From Streptomyces tuirus (GTDB lineage Bacteria > Actinomycetota > Actinomycetes > Streptomycetales > Streptomycetaceae): a DNA stretch of 64,000 bases. The notes beneath the pieces were generated by a model. That model did not search any database and was not told where the DNA came from. It saw only the letters and a program-made list of their open reading frames with translations. The stretch covers positions 5,630,001-5,694,000 of the forward strand of contig NZ_AP023439.1 of assembly GCF_014701095.1 (NCBI RefSeq), given 5' to 3'. Shown piece after piece: positions 42,942-51,831 of this stretch (within the stretch, counting starts at the first letter, position 1; each line of letters opens with the position of its first letter). A program made the translations under genes and the position numbers.

Positions 42942-43502
42942 ATGCACTGCCCCTTCTGCAGGCACCCCGACAGTCGTGTCGTCGACAGTCGTACGACCGA
43001 CGACGGCACATCGATCCGCAGGCGCCGCCAGTGCCCTGACTGCTCCCGTCGTTTCACGACCGTGGAGACGTGCTCGCTCATGGTGGTGAAGCGGTCCGGA
43101 GTCACCGAGCCCTTCAGTCGTACGAAGGTCATCAATGGAGTGCGCAAGGCGTGCCAGGGGCGGCCCGTCACCGAGGATGCGCTCGCCCAGCTCGGCCAGC
43201 GGGTCGAGGAGGCGGTGCGGGCCACCGGAAGCGCCGAGCTGACCACCCACGACGTGGGGCTGGCCATACTCGGCCCGCTGCAGGAACTCGACCTCGTCGC
43301 CTACCTGCGATTCGCCTCCGTCTACCGGGCGTTCGACTCGCTCGAGGATTTCGAGGCGGCCATCGAGGAACTCAGGGCTCAGACGGGACACTCCGGCGCG
43401 GACGACGAAGACCGCGAGAACACGGCCGCGGGGGGTCAGGAAGACGACCGCGGGGCCGGAGGGGCGGAACAGGTCCCCCAGCCCGCCGGCGCCGCCGACT
43501 GA
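42942..43502 (+). CDS. nrdR: Ribonucleotide reductase repressor NrdR
   Basis: A 186-residue repressor of ribonucleotide reductase genes. The N-terminal zinc ribbon is CPFC...CPDC in MHCPFCRHPDSRVVDSRTTDD, the ATP-cone follows (MVVKRSGVTEPFSRTKVINGVRKACQGRPV), and the conserved VYRAFDSLEDFE lies near residue 135. The C-terminal ~40 residues are acidic/Gly-rich, longer than in E. coli. ATG 42942 follows GGGAG. It is co-directional with nrdJ, 164 bp downstream. Confidence 0.96.
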   Translation: MHCPFCRHPDSRVVDSRTTDDGTSIRRRRQCPDCSRRFTTVETCSLMVVKRSGVTEPFSRTKVINGVRKACQGRPVTEDALAQLGQRVEEAVRATGSAELTTHDVGLAILGPLQELDLVAYLRFASVYRAFDSLEDFEAAIEELRAQTGHSGADDEDRENTAAGGQEDDRGAGGAEQVPQPAGAAD

Positions 43503-43666
43503 CCGGTGGGCCGGACCCGGAAGGCAGCTCCGGGCCCGGCCGGGCGGCGGCGATGTGAAGACCTGTTGCGGGTGACGTGAGTGGGTGCCCGCAACACCAG
43601 ACAGAACAACGTGCCACGGGAACAACGGGGCACTTCAGGGCGTTTTCGCCCGTACAGGGAGGCGGC

Positions 43667-46558
43667 ATGACAGAGACGGCGAGCGGTCCGGCACGGAGTT
43701 CCCGCGCCAAGAGCGCCAAGGCGAGCAAGGGCCTGCGTGTCGAGCGCATCCACACCACCCCCGGGGTCCACCCCTATGACGAGGTGGCCTGGGAGCGCCG
43801 TGACGTCGTCATGACCAACTGGCGCGACGGCTCGGTCAACTTCGAGCAGCGCGGCGTCGAGTTCCCCGACTTCTGGTCGGTGAACGCGGTCAACATCGTC
43901 ACCAGCAAGTACTTCCGCGGCGCCGTGGGCACCCCGCAGCGCGAGACCAGCCTCAAGCAGCTGATCGACCGCATCGTGAAGACGTACCGGAAGGCCGGTG
44001 AGGACTACAAGTACTTTGCCTCGCCCGCCGACGCCGAGATCTTCGAGCACGAGCTGGCCTACGCCCTCCTGCACCAGATCTTCAGCTTCAACAGCCCCGT
44101 CTGGTTCAACGTGGGCACGCCGCAGCCCCAGCAGGTCTCCGCCTGTTTCATCCTGTCCGTCGACGACTCCATGGAGTCGATCCTCGACTGGTACAAGGAA
44201 GAGGGCATGATCTTCAAGGGCGGCTCCGGCGCCGGCCTGAACCTCTCCCGGATCCGCTCCTCCAAGGAACTGCTCTCCTCCGGTGGAAACGCCTCCGGCC
44301 CGGTCTCCTTCATGCGCGGTGCCGATGCCTCCGCGGGAACGATCAAGTCCGGTGGCGCCACCCGCCGCGCCGCCAAGATGGTCGTCCTCGATGTGGACCA
44401 CCCGGACATCGAGGACTTCATCGAGACCAAGGTCAAGGAAGAAGAGAAGATCCGCGTTCTGCGCGACGCCGGTTACGACATGGACCTGGGCGGCGACGAC
44501 ATCACGTCCGTCCAGTACCAGAACGCCAACAACTCGGTCCGGGTGAACGACGAGTTCATGCAGGCCGTCGAGCAGGGCGGCAAGTTCGGCCTGCGCGGAC
44601 GGATGACGGGCGAGGTGATCGAGGAGGTCGACGCCAAGGCGCTCTTCCGTCGGATCGCCGAGGCTGCCTGGGCCTGCGCCGACCCCGGCATCCAGTACGA
44701 CGGCGTCATCAACAACTGGCACACCTGCCCCGAGTCCGGCCGGATCACCGCGTCGAACCCGTGCAGCGAGTACATGCACCTGGACAACACGTCCTGCAAC
44801 CTGGCCTCGCTGAACCTGATGAAGTTCCTGAAGGACGACGGCAAGGGCAACCAGTCCTTCGAGGCCGAGCGCTTCCAGAAGGTCGTCGAGCTGGTCATCA
44901 CCGCGATGGACATCTCGATCTGCTTCGCGGACTTCCCGACCCAGAAGATCGGCGAGAACACGCGCGCGTTCCGCCAGCTCGGCATCGGCTACGCCAACCT
45001 CGGCGCCCTGCTGATGGCCACCGGTCACGCCTACGACTCCGACGGCGGCCGCGCCCTCGCCGGCGCCATCACCTCGCTGATGACGGGCACGGCGTACCGG
45101 CGCTCCGCCGAACTCGCCTCGGTCGTCGGCCCGTACGACGGCTACGCCCGCAATGCCGACGCCCACAAGCGCGTCATGAAGCAGCACTCGGACGCCAACG
45201 ACAAGGCCGTCCGCATGGACGACCTGGACACCCCGGTGTGGGCCGCCGCCAGCGAGGCCTGGGGAGACGTGCTGCGCATCGGTGAGAAGAACGGTTTCCG
45301 TAACTCTCAGGCCTCCGTGCTCGCCCCGACCGGCACCATCGGCCTGGCGATGTCCTGCGACACCACCGGTGTCGAGCCCGACCTCGCGCTGGTCAAGTTC
45401 AAGAAGCTGGTCGGCGGCGGCTCGATGCAGATCGTCAACGGCACCGTCCCGCAGGCCCTGCGCCGCCTGGGCTACCTGGAAGAGCAGATCGAGGCGATCG
45501 TCGCCCACATCGCCGACAACGGCAATGTGATCGACGCCCCTGGTCTCAAGCCCGAGCACTACGAGGTGTTCGACTGCGCCATGGGCGAGCGGGCCATCTC
45601 CCCGATGGGCCACGTCCGCATGATGGCCGCGATCCAGCCGTGGATCTCCGGCGCCATCTCCAAGACGGTCAACATGCCGGAGTCGGCGACCGTCGAGGAG
45701 GTCGAGGAGATCTACTTCGAGGCCTGGAAGCTGGGCGTCAAGGCGCTCGCGATCTACCGCGACAACTGCAAGGTCGGCCAGCCCCTCTCCGCCAAGACCA
45801 AGGAGAAGGAGAAGGCGGAGATCACCGAGAAGACCGAGGAGACCATCCGTACCGCGGTCGAGAAGGTCGTCGAGTACCGCCCGGTCCGCAAGCGCCTGCC
45901 GAAGGGACGTCCCGGCATCACCACGTCCTTCACCGTCGGCGGTGCCGAGGGCTACATGACCGCCAACTCCTACCCGGACGACGGTCTCGGTGAGGTCTTC
46001 CTCAAGATGTCCAAGCAGGGCTCCACCCTCGCGGGCATGATGGACGCCTTCTCCATCGCGGTCTCCGTCGGTCTCCAGTACGGCGTGCCGCTGGAGACGT
46101 ACGTCTCGAAGTTCACCAACATGCGCTTCGAGCCGGCCGGTATGACGGACGACCCGGACGTGCGGATGGCGCAGTCGATCGTCGACTACATCTTCCGCCG
46201 CCTGGCGCTCGACTTCCTGCCCTTCGAGACGCGCTCCGCGCTCGGCATCCACTCCGCCGAGGAGCGCCAGCGCCACCTCGAGACCGGGTCGTACGAGCCG
46301 TCCGACGACGAGGTCGACGTGGAGGGGCTGGCCCAGTCGGCACCCCGCGCCCAGGAGCTGAAGGCCGTTGCCGCTCCGAAGGCCGAGGAAGCGGTCAAGC
46401 CCGCCCCGCAGCAGGCGCACACCAGCGCCGAACTGGTGGAGATGCAGCTGGGCATCCAGGCCGACGCCCCGCTGTGCTTCTCCTGCGGTACGAAGATGCA
46501 GCGCGCCGGTTCCTGCTACATCTGCGAGGGCTGCGGCTCGACCAGCGGCTGCAGCTGA
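43667..46558 (+). CDS. nrdJ: Adenosylcobalamin-dependent (class II) ribonucleotide reductase NrdJ
   Basis: A 963-residue monomeric reductase that makes dNTPs without oxygen. Recognisable parts are SPVWFNVGTPQPQQVSACFIL, FKGGSGAGLNLSRIRSSKELLSSGG, NPCSEYMHLDNTSCNLASLNL (active-site region), NSQASVLAPTGTIGLAMSCDTTG and a C-terminal zinc-ribbon-like redox tail CFSCGTKMQRAGSCYICEGC. GGGAGG lies 5 nt before ATG 43667. Probably repressed by NrdR. A 13-bp-stem terminator follows. Confidence 0.96.
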   Translation: MTETASGPARSSRAKSAKASKGLRVERIHTTPGVHPYDEVAWERRDVVMTNWRDGSVNFEQRGVEFPDFWSVNAVNIVTSKYFRGAVGTPQRETSLKQLIDRIVKTYRKAGEDYKYFASPADAEIFEHELAYALLHQIFSFNSPVWFNVGTPQPQQVSACFILSVDDSMESILDWYKEEGMIFKGGSGAGLNLSRIRSSKELLSSGGNASGPVSFMRGADASAGTIKSGGATRRAAKMVVLDVDHPDIEDFIETKVKEEEKIRVLRDAGYDMDLGGDDITSVQYQNANNSVRVNDEFMQAVEQGGKFGLRGRMTGEVIEEVDAKALFRRIAEAAWACADPGIQYDGVINNWHTCPESGRITASNPCSEYMHLDNTSCNLASLNLMKFLKDDGKGNQSFEAERFQKVVELVITAMDISICFADFPTQKIGENTRAFRQLGIGYANLGALLMATGHAYDSDGGRALAGAITSLMTGTAYRRSAELASVVGPYDGYARNADAHKRVMKQHSDANDKAVRMDDLDTPVWAAASEAWGDVLRIGEKNGFRNSQASVLAPTGTIGLAMSCDTTGVEPDLALVKFKKLVGGGSMQIVNGTVPQALRRLGYLEEQIEAIVAHIADNGNVIDAPGLKPEHYEVFDCAMGERAISPMGHVRMMAAIQPWISGAISKTVNMPESATVEEVEEIYFEAWKLGVKALAIYRDNCKVGQPLSAKTKEKEKAEITEKTEETIRTAVEKVVEYRPVRKRLPKGRPGITTSFTVGGAEGYMTANSYPDDGLGEVFLKMSKQGSTLAGMMDAFSIAVSVGLQYGVPLETYVSKFTNMRFEPAGMTDDPDVRMAQSIVDYIFRRLALDFLPFETRSALGIHSAEERQRHLETGSYEPSDDEVDVEGLAQSAPRAQELKAVAAPKAEEAVKPAPQQAHTSAELVEMQLGIQADAPLCFSCGTKMQRAGSCYICEGCGSTSGCS

Positions 46559-46582
46559 CGCCGAACGCCTGAGCCGATGACG

Positions 46583-46612
46583 GAGGGGCACCGCCTGCGG
46601 GCGGTGCCCCTC
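46583..46612 (+). terminator. Terminator after nrdJ
   Basis: A perfect 13-bp stem GAGGGGCACCGCC/GGCGGTGCCCCTC with a 4-nt TGCG loop, 24 bp after the nrdJ stop. It lies between convergent genes and so can serve both. Confidence 0.85.
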
Positions 46613-46641
46613 TCGTCGTACGTGCCTCGTCCGCGGCCGGG

Positions 46642-47175
46642 TCAGGGCCGGTGTGCCGCGCCCATCGCCCTGGTGAAGTCCACGGGATCGCCCTCGAAAC
46701 CACGGAGTCCGGAGCGGAACTCCCACGGGCCGGAGCCCTCCCGGACGAACTCCGCGACCGTCGCCGCCGTCGCGCCCAGGACATCGCCGAAGTCGCCCTC
46801 CGCCAGGACGGTGTACCCCTCACGGATACGCAGTCCGGGGTTGCGCACACTGACGAACGTGCGTTCCGCCGGGCGCTGCTGAATGACGACACCCACCACC
46901 ACGCGCGCGTAGCGGACATCGAGCCGGTCGAGCTCCAGCATCATGACTTCGTCGTAGCCGAAGCCCTGACCGTCCTTGCTGTCCCGGTTGAGCGTGATGG
47001 TGCCGTCGGGGGAGCGGCTGTCGAAGTGCACGACGTACGCCGCGTCCCCGTGCGGGTCGCCTGCCGGATAGGTCGCCGCGACCAGGTCCAGATCGGTGGA
47101 CGGCTGCCCCGCCGGGCTGGGATCCCACCGCACCGCGATCTCGACCTTGCGAAGCCCCTTGTTGAGCCCGTCCAC
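46642..47175 (-). CDS. TerD-family protein
   Basis: A 177-residue TerD/stress-domain protein. Hallmarks are EIAVRWDPSPAGQPSTDLDLVAATYPAG (Ca-binding D.DLDL), VVHFDSRSPDGTITLNRDSKDGQGFGYDEVMMLELDRL and VREGYTVLAEGDFG-type ending (RIREGYTVLAEGDFGDVL). TerD proteins bind calcium and occur in tellurite/stress gene sets; here it stands alone. I chose GTG 47175, preceded by AAGGGGA. It converges on nrdJ. Confidence 0.85.
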   Translation of the reverse strand: MDGLNKGLRKVEIAVRWDPSPAGQPSTDLDLVAATYPAGDPHGDAAYVVHFDSRSPDGTITLNRDSKDGQGFGYDEVMMLELDRLDVRYARVVVGVVIQQRPAERTFVSVRNPGLRIREGYTVLAEGDFGDVLGATAATVAEFVREGSGPWEFRSGLRGFEGDPVDFTRAMGAAHRP

Positions 47176-47329
47176 CAGAGTCCCCTTCCCCGTACGACCT
47201 GTCCGTCGGCCCCAACTGCCGGGCGCACATGACTGTTTGTCCATCCTGCCACGCGAGGGGGCGCGGGCGTGGGAGAGCGGTCCAGCCGAGAGTGACCGAC
47301 GCCACGCTTCCTGGCCTTACCATGGCGCG

Positions 47330-47935
47330 GTGCTGGTCAAGTGGATTCGCTGCACCGTGGTGGACCGCCGCGGTTTCGAGCGGGGGCAGCGGAAGTGGGC
47401 GGGGCTTCTGGGGGAGCCGGGGTTTCGCGGACAGGGGGGTGGCTGGAGCCGGCGGCGGCCGGATGTGGCGCACATCTTCGCGTTCTGGGAGAGCCGTGCC
47501 TTCTACGACTCCTTCATGGCACGGTCCCACGACCGGCTCGCGTCGACCCAGGCGGGGACGTTCAAGGACGCCCAGGTCAGACTCTTCGACTACCGCTTCG
47601 ACGTGAAGACCGGTTTCGAACCGCGCTTCACGGACGCCGACCTGCTCCGGGTGGCGCTCTGCCGCATCCATGAGGAGAGGGCCGAGCACTTCGTGCTGAT
47701 GCAGGAGAAGGTCTGGAACCCGGCGATGGCCGGCTCGCCCGGCATGGTGCGCGGGCTGTTCGGCGAGGCGCCCGGAAACGAGTTCATGGTGCTGTCGATG
47801 TGGCGCTCGGCCGCCGAGCACGGCAAGTATCGCACGGAACGGGTGGAGCGGCTCGCCCTGAGGGCTCAGACGGAGGCGGACGTGGCGGCGCTCACCGGGG
47901 ACGTCGTGGACATGGAATCGAGCTGGACGGTCTGA
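47330..47935 (+). CDS. DUF4937-type (YdbC-like, dimeric alpha/beta barrel) protein
   Basis: A 201-residue protein. VLVKWIRCTVVDRRGFERGQRKWAGL begins the first half, and MVLSMWRSAAEHGKYRTERVERL lies in the second, giving the look of two ABM/DUF4937-like alpha/beta repeats (ferredoxin-like dimeric barrels). Function unknown; such folds include heme-degrading and quinol monooxygenases. A TACCAT -10-like hexamer lies 8 nt upstream of GTG 47330 and there is no Shine-Dalgarno, so the mRNA may be leaderless. A 25-bp tandem repeat follows. Confidence 0.65.
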   Translation: MLVKWIRCTVVDRRGFERGQRKWAGLLGEPGFRGQGGGWSRRRPDVAHIFAFWESRAFYDSFMARSHDRLASTQAGTFKDAQVRLFDYRFDVKTGFEPRFTDADLLRVALCRIHEERAEHFVLMQEKVWNPAMAGSPGMVRGLFGEAPGNEFMVLSMWRSAAEHGKYRTERVERLALRAQTEADVAALTGDVVDMESSWTV

Positions 47936-47976
47936 TTCCGACCGGCCTCGCCGGCTCCTCCGGATGCTGCGACTTC

Positions 47977-48026
47977 TCTGGATACTGCGATACGGGTCCT
48001 GTCTGGATACTGCGATACGGGTCCTG
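47977..48026. repeat. 25-bp tandem duplication
   Basis: Two exact head-to-tail copies beginning TCTGGATACTGCGATACGG, with a degenerate remnant just upstream (47960-47976). They lie in the 235-bp gap after the DUF4937-like gene. Confidence 0.9.
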
Positions 48027-48170
48027 TGGCACCGGATGGGCGCGGACGGAACCATTCCGCCCGTACAAGCGTGCGACCGATGTGACCTGTGGTGCACGAA
48101 ACGTGTGACCTACGCCGTATGGGTGCGGGGGAAGTGCTCCACCCGACCTCACCCGATCTAGGGTCTTGGC

Positions 48171-48830
48171 ATGGCACGACCACGGCGCATCGTCCTTGTC
48201 CGGCACGGCGAATCAACGGGCAATGTTGATGACTCCGTCTACGAGCGTGAACCCGACCACGCCCTGGCGCTGACCGAGCGCGGTCGGCGGCAGGCGGAGG
48301 CGACGGGAGAGCAGCTGCGCGAGCGGTTCGGCGACGAGCACGTCAGCGTGTACGTCTCCCCTTACCGCCGTACGCACGAGACGCTGCGCGCGTTCCACCT
48401 CGACCCCCGACTCATACGGGTGCGCGAGGAACCCCGGCTGCGCGAGCAGGACTGGGGCAACTGGCAGGACAGGGACGAGGTCCGTCTCCAGAAGGCCTAC
48501 CGGGACGCGTACGGCCACTTCTTCTACCGATTCGCCCAGGGTGAGTCCGGTGCCGACGTCTACGACCGGGTCGGCGGCTTCCTGGAGAGCCTGTTCCGCA
48601 GCTTCGAGGACCCCGACCACCCGCCGAACGTCCTCATCGTCACCCATGGCCTGGCGATGCGGCTGTTCTGCATGCGGTGGTTCCACTGGACGGTCGCGGA
48701 GTTCGAGTCATTGTCGAACCCGGGGAACGGCGAGGTGCGGATGCTCGTTCTGGGGGACGACGGCAAGTACACGCTCGACCGGCCGTTCGACCGTTGGCGA
48801 GATCCCGAGCCCTATGGGATCACCGGATAG
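48171..48830 (+). CDS. Histidine phosphatase (phosphoglycerate-mutase-like) family protein
   Basis: A 219-residue branch-1 histidine phosphatase. The phospho-His is in IVLVRHGESTGN, the conserved Arg/Glu context is VSPYRRTHETLRAF...REEPRLREQDWG, and the second catalytic His is in VLIVTHGLAMRLF. Substrate not predictable; true cofactor-dependent phosphoglycerate mutases are longer and differ in the loop. It lies 12 nt before the ADP-ribosylglycohydrolase gene and is probably co-transcribed with it. Confidence 0.88.
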   Translation: MARPRRIVLVRHGESTGNVDDSVYEREPDHALALTERGRRQAEATGEQLRERFGDEHVSVYVSPYRRTHETLRAFHLDPRLIRVREEPRLREQDWGNWQDRDEVRLQKAYRDAYGHFFYRFAQGESGADVYDRVGGFLESLFRSFEDPDHPPNVLIVTHGLAMRLFCMRWFHWTVAEFESLSNPGNGEVRMLVLGDDGKYTLDRPFDRWRDPEPYGITG

Positions 48831-51644
48831 AGTGGCAGGGCGATGACCGCTGATTCCTCCCCCGACGTGCGCCTGGAGCGCGCCCTGGCCTGCCTGCGCG
48901 GACTGTCCGTCGGGGACGCCCTCGGCTCCCAGTACTTCGTGCCGGTGAACTACCCGCTGCTCAAGCGTCGAGAGGTGCCCTCCGGACCGTGGCAGTGGAC
49001 GGACGACACGGAGATGGCCGGCTCGGTCGTCGCCGTCCTGGCCGCCCACCACCGCATCGACCAGGACGCCCTGGCGCACTCCTTCGCCGAGCACCACGAC
49101 TTCGACCGGGGCTACGGTCCTGCGGTCAACCGTCTGCTGCGGCTCGTCCGGGAGGGCGGCGACTGGCGGGAACTGGCCTCCGCGCTCTTCAAGGGGCAGG
49201 GCTCCTGGGGCAACGGCGCGGCGATGCGGATCGCTCCGCTGGGGGCCTGGTACGCGGACGATCCGGAGCAGGCGACCCACCAGGCGGAGATCTCGGCCTA
49301 CCCCACCCACCAGCACCGCGAGGCCGTCGTCGGGGCCATGGCCGTCGCGGCCGCAGCCGCGTTCGCCGCCGCCCCCGAGGGGCCGCCAGGAGCCGAAGCC
49401 CTCCTCGACGGGGTCATCGACCTGGTACCGAAGAGCGCTGTGGGCGCGGGACTCCGCAGGGCGCGGGACATGCTCGACTACGGCGACCCGGGCACGGTCG
49501 CCGCGGTACTGGGGTGCGGGCGGCGGACGACCGCCCACGACACCGTGCCCTTCGCCCTCTGGTCGGCGGCGAGAAGCCTCGGCGACTACGAGCGGGCGTT
49601 CTGGACGACCGCCCAGGTCGGCGGGGATGTCGACACCACGTGCGCCATTGCCGGCGGCGTCATCGCCGCGGGGAAGGCGGGGGCGCCGCCCGCCGAATGG
49701 GCCGAGCGGACGGAGCCGCTCCCGGACTGGGTGCCCACGTCGGCCTGACGCAGGACTCGCCCTCCGTTTCGGAAACTCTCCGTACATCCTGGGAACTCTC
49801 CGTGATCGGCCGTCCGTTGTTCCCATATCCGCTGTGTCAGCGGTCGGGGCTTGCGCAACCCGGACGTCCGGGTTCGTGGAGAGGGGGTGGTCATGGAGGT
49901 TCTGGTCGCTGTTCTGATCCGCTGGTGCGGCGCTGTCGCGCGTCGTGCGGGTCGCTCGAGGGTGGTCTTGCTGCCGGTCTCGCCGTGCCGCCCGCGACCC
50001 GCCCCTGCGCAGTGGGGCACGAACCGGCCCGACAGTCGCCGACGGGCCTCTGCTGCTCCCGCCGGCGAGGCGCCGGAGCCGGTTCGCGGTGCTCCGTCGG
50101 CCGAGTCCCGGTCCGGCAGAACCGGAGAGTGCCTCCAGGTCGCTCCTGCGGACCCGGATCACCAACCAGGCCGTGGCCAGGGCGAGGACGGCCATCGCGG
50201 CGGCCGGGATGAACGCCGTCGAGATGCCGTGGGCCAACACCTCGTGCCCCCAGGGAGCGGGCAGCTGGTGCGTCCTGGCGAACTCCGCCTTCTGCTCCGC
50301 CGTCCCCTCGGCCATGAACTGCGGAAGCTGCTTCTCGGCCTCGTCCTTCGTCGCCGTGCCGAAGACCGTCGTGAGGATGGACAGGCCCAGCGATCCACCC
50401 ACCTGCTGCGTCGTGTTGAGCAGCCCGGAGGCCGCGCCCGCCTCGTGCGGAGCGACGCCGGAGACGGCGGTGAGCGTCAGCGTCACGAAGTTCAGCCCCA
50501 TGCCGAAGCCGAACACCAGCATCGGGCCGAGGACACCACTGACGTACGAGCTGTCGGAGCTGATGAGTGCCTGCCAGGCCAGCCCGGTCATCGCGAGCGC
50601 GGAGCCCACGAGCATGAAGGGCTTGGGGCCCAGGACCGGCAGGAATCGCTGGGACAGACCGGCGCCGAGCGCGATCACGACCGTCACGGGCAGGAAGGCG
50701 AGCCCCGCCTGGATCGGGCTGTATCCGAGCACGTTCTGCACGAACAGCACGATGTAGAAGAACATGCCGAACATCGCCGCAGCCAGGCTCAGCATGATCA
50801 CGTACGTGCCCGAGCGGTTGCGGTCGGCGAACATGCGCAGTGGGGTGATCGGCTCCTTGGCCCGGGATTCGATGATCCCGAAGGCGAGCAGCAGCAGCAC
50901 GGCGGCTGCGAAGGACCCGATGGTGAGGCGGTCCTTCCATCCCTCGTCCGCGGCGCGGATGAAGCCGTACACGAGGGACGCCATGCCGGCGGTCGAGGTC
51001 ACGGCGCCGGCGATGTCGAAGCGGGCGGAGTGCCGTTCGGACTCGTTGATGTAGAGCGGGGTGAGCACGGCTATCAGCACACCGATCGGCACGTTCACGA
51101 AGAGCACCCAACGCCAGTCGAGCCACTCGGTGAGCATGCCGCCCGCGAGCAGGCCGATGGCGCCACCGCCCGCGGAAACCGCGGCGAAGACACCGAAGGC
51201 CCGGTTGCGCTCCGGCCCCTCGGGGAACGTGGTGGTGATGAGCGCCAGCGAGGTGGGCGAGGCGATCGCGCCCCCCACGCCCTGCAAGACCCGGGCGGCC
51301 AGCAGCTGCCACGGTTCCTGGGCCAGCCCGCCGAGCAGCGAGGCCAGGGTGAACAGGAGGATGCCGGTCATGAAGACCCGGCGCCGTCCGAGGATGTCAC
51401 CGGCGCGGCCGCCGAGGAGCAGCAGGCCGCCGAAGGTGAGGGTGTAGGAGCTGACGACCCAGGTGAGGTCGGTGGTGCTGAACTCGAGCGCTGCTTGAAT
51501 GTGCGGGAGCGCGATGTTCACAATCGTCGCGTCGAGTACCACCATGAGTTGGCAGGCCGCGATGACGGTGAGCGCGATGCCGGGGCGTCCTTGGCGGCGC
51601 GCCGCGCCTGGCTTCTGATCTTGGAGCAATGGAGAGGTTGTCAC
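48708..51644 (-). CDS. MFS drug exporter (DHA2, EmrB/QacA type) with an unstopped C-terminal frame
   Basis: Residues 1-510 are a 14-helix exporter: LTVIAACQLMVVLDATIVNIALPHIQ, LLLGGRAGDILGRRRVFMTG (motif A) and MLVFGFGMGLNFVTLTLTAVSG. The domain ends at VRRSDLEALSGSAGPGLG near position 50100, the usual family length. The frame then has no stop until 48708, adding about 460 low-complexity codons antisense to the glycohydrolase and phosphatase genes. Codon 516 is CGA at 50097-50099, one transition from TGA, so a lost stop is one explanation and a frameshift another. The working gene is probably about 50100-51644. GTG 51644 lies 24 bp from a TetR operator. Confidence 0.7.
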   Translation of the reverse strand: MTTSPLLQDQKPGAARRQGRPGIALTVIAACQLMVVLDATIVNIALPHIQAALEFSTTDLTWVVSSYTLTFGGLLLLGGRAGDILGRRRVFMTGILLFTLASLLGGLAQEPWQLLAARVLQGVGGAIASPTSLALITTTFPEGPERNRAFGVFAAVSAGGGAIGLLAGGMLTEWLDWRWVLFVNVPIGVLIAVLTPLYINESERHSARFDIAGAVTSTAGMASLVYGFIRAADEGWKDRLTIGSFAAAVLLLLAFGIIESRAKEPITPLRMFADRNRSGTYVIMLSLAAAMFGMFFYIVLFVQNVLGYSPIQAGLAFLPVTVVIALGAGLSQRFLPVLGPKPFMLVGSALAMTGLAWQALISSDSSYVSGVLGPMLVFGFGMGLNFVTLTLTAVSGVAPHEAGAASGLLNTTQQVGGSLGLSILTTVFGTATKDEAEKQLPQFMAEGTAEQKAEFARTHQLPAPWGHEVLAHGISTAFIPAAAMAVLALATAWLVIRVRRSDLEALSGSAGPGLGRRSTANRLRRLAGGSSRGPSATVGPVRAPLRRGGSRAARRDRQQDHPRATRTTRDSAAPADQNSDQNLHDHPLSTNPDVRVAQAPTADTADMGTTDGRSRRVPRMYGEFPKRRASPASGRRGHPVRERLRPLGPFGGRRPRLPRGDDAAGNGARGVDIPADLGGRPERPLVVAEASRRRPEGEGHGVVGGRPPPAPQYRGDRARVAVVEHVPRPAESRAHSALRYQVDDPVEEGFGSWRPLGGGGERGCGRDGHGPDDGLAVLVGGVGRDLRLVGRLLRIVRVPGPQRSDPHRRAVAPGALPLEERGGQFPPVAALPDEPQQTVDRRTVAPVEVVVLGEGVRQGVLVDAVVGGQDGDDRAGHLRVVRPLPRSGGHLSTLEQRVVHRHEVLGAEGVPDGQSAQAGQGALQAHVGGGISGHRPATLSGDPIGLGISPTVERPVERVLAVVPQNEHPHLAVPRVRQ
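48843..49748 (+). CDS. ADP-ribosylglycohydrolase-family protein
   Basis: A 301-residue ARH/DraG-type hydrolase. The dinuclear metal site is indicated by GDALGSQYF, WTDDTEMAGSVVAVLA (DDT motif), GNGAAMRIAPLG and the late GGDVDTTCAIAGGVIAAG (DxDT). It would remove ADP-ribose from proteins or small molecules. ATG 48843 is 12 nt after the phosphatase stop. The opposite strand of this gene carries the unstopped extension of the MFS reading frame. Confidence 0.9.
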   Translation: MTADSSPDVRLERALACLRGLSVGDALGSQYFVPVNYPLLKRREVPSGPWQWTDDTEMAGSVVAVLAAHHRIDQDALAHSFAEHHDFDRGYGPAVNRLLRLVREGGDWRELASALFKGQGSWGNGAAMRIAPLGAWYADDPEQATHQAEISAYPTHQHREAVVGAMAVAAAAAFAAAPEGPPGAEALLDGVIDLVPKSAVGAGLRRARDMLDYGDPGTVAAVLGCGRRTTAHDTVPFALWSAARSLGDYERAFWTTAQVGGDVDTTCAIAGGVIAAGKAGAPPAEWAERTEPLPDWVPTSA

Positions 51645-51667
51645 TATGGGTCCCCCACGAGTGCGTT

Positions 51668-51687
51668 AGTGAACGCGGGCGTTCACT
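51668..51687. promoter_or_regulatory. TetR-type operator 1
   Basis: AGTGAACGCGGGCGTTCACT: 9-bp inverted arms around a GG centre, 24 bp upstream of the exporter start codon. Confidence 0.85.
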
Positions 51688-51715
51688 GCCGCGCCTACGG
51701 TAGTGAGTCCCCGAC

Positions 51716-51735
51716 AGTGAACGCAAGCGTTCACT
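51716..51735. promoter_or_regulatory. TetR-type operator 2
   Basis: AGTGAACGCAAGCGTTCACT: the same 9-bp arms around an AA centre, 48 bp (centre to centre) from operator 1. It lies on the regulator side of the divergent promoter region. Confidence 0.85.
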
Positions 51736-51831
51736 TAAGACGTCGTCGGTCGGCACGTCCCCCTGTCTGGCCGTCCGGCGCGTCCCCCATCCCCGGAATG
51801 CCCGCTTCCTCTGCTCGTTGGAGAGAGTCAG

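Noticed and set aside
43436..46726. A minus-strand open frame of about 1096 codons opposite nrdJ
   Set aside because: Shadow of nrdJ; Leu/Val/Asp-rich translation, no motif, no ribosome-binding site.
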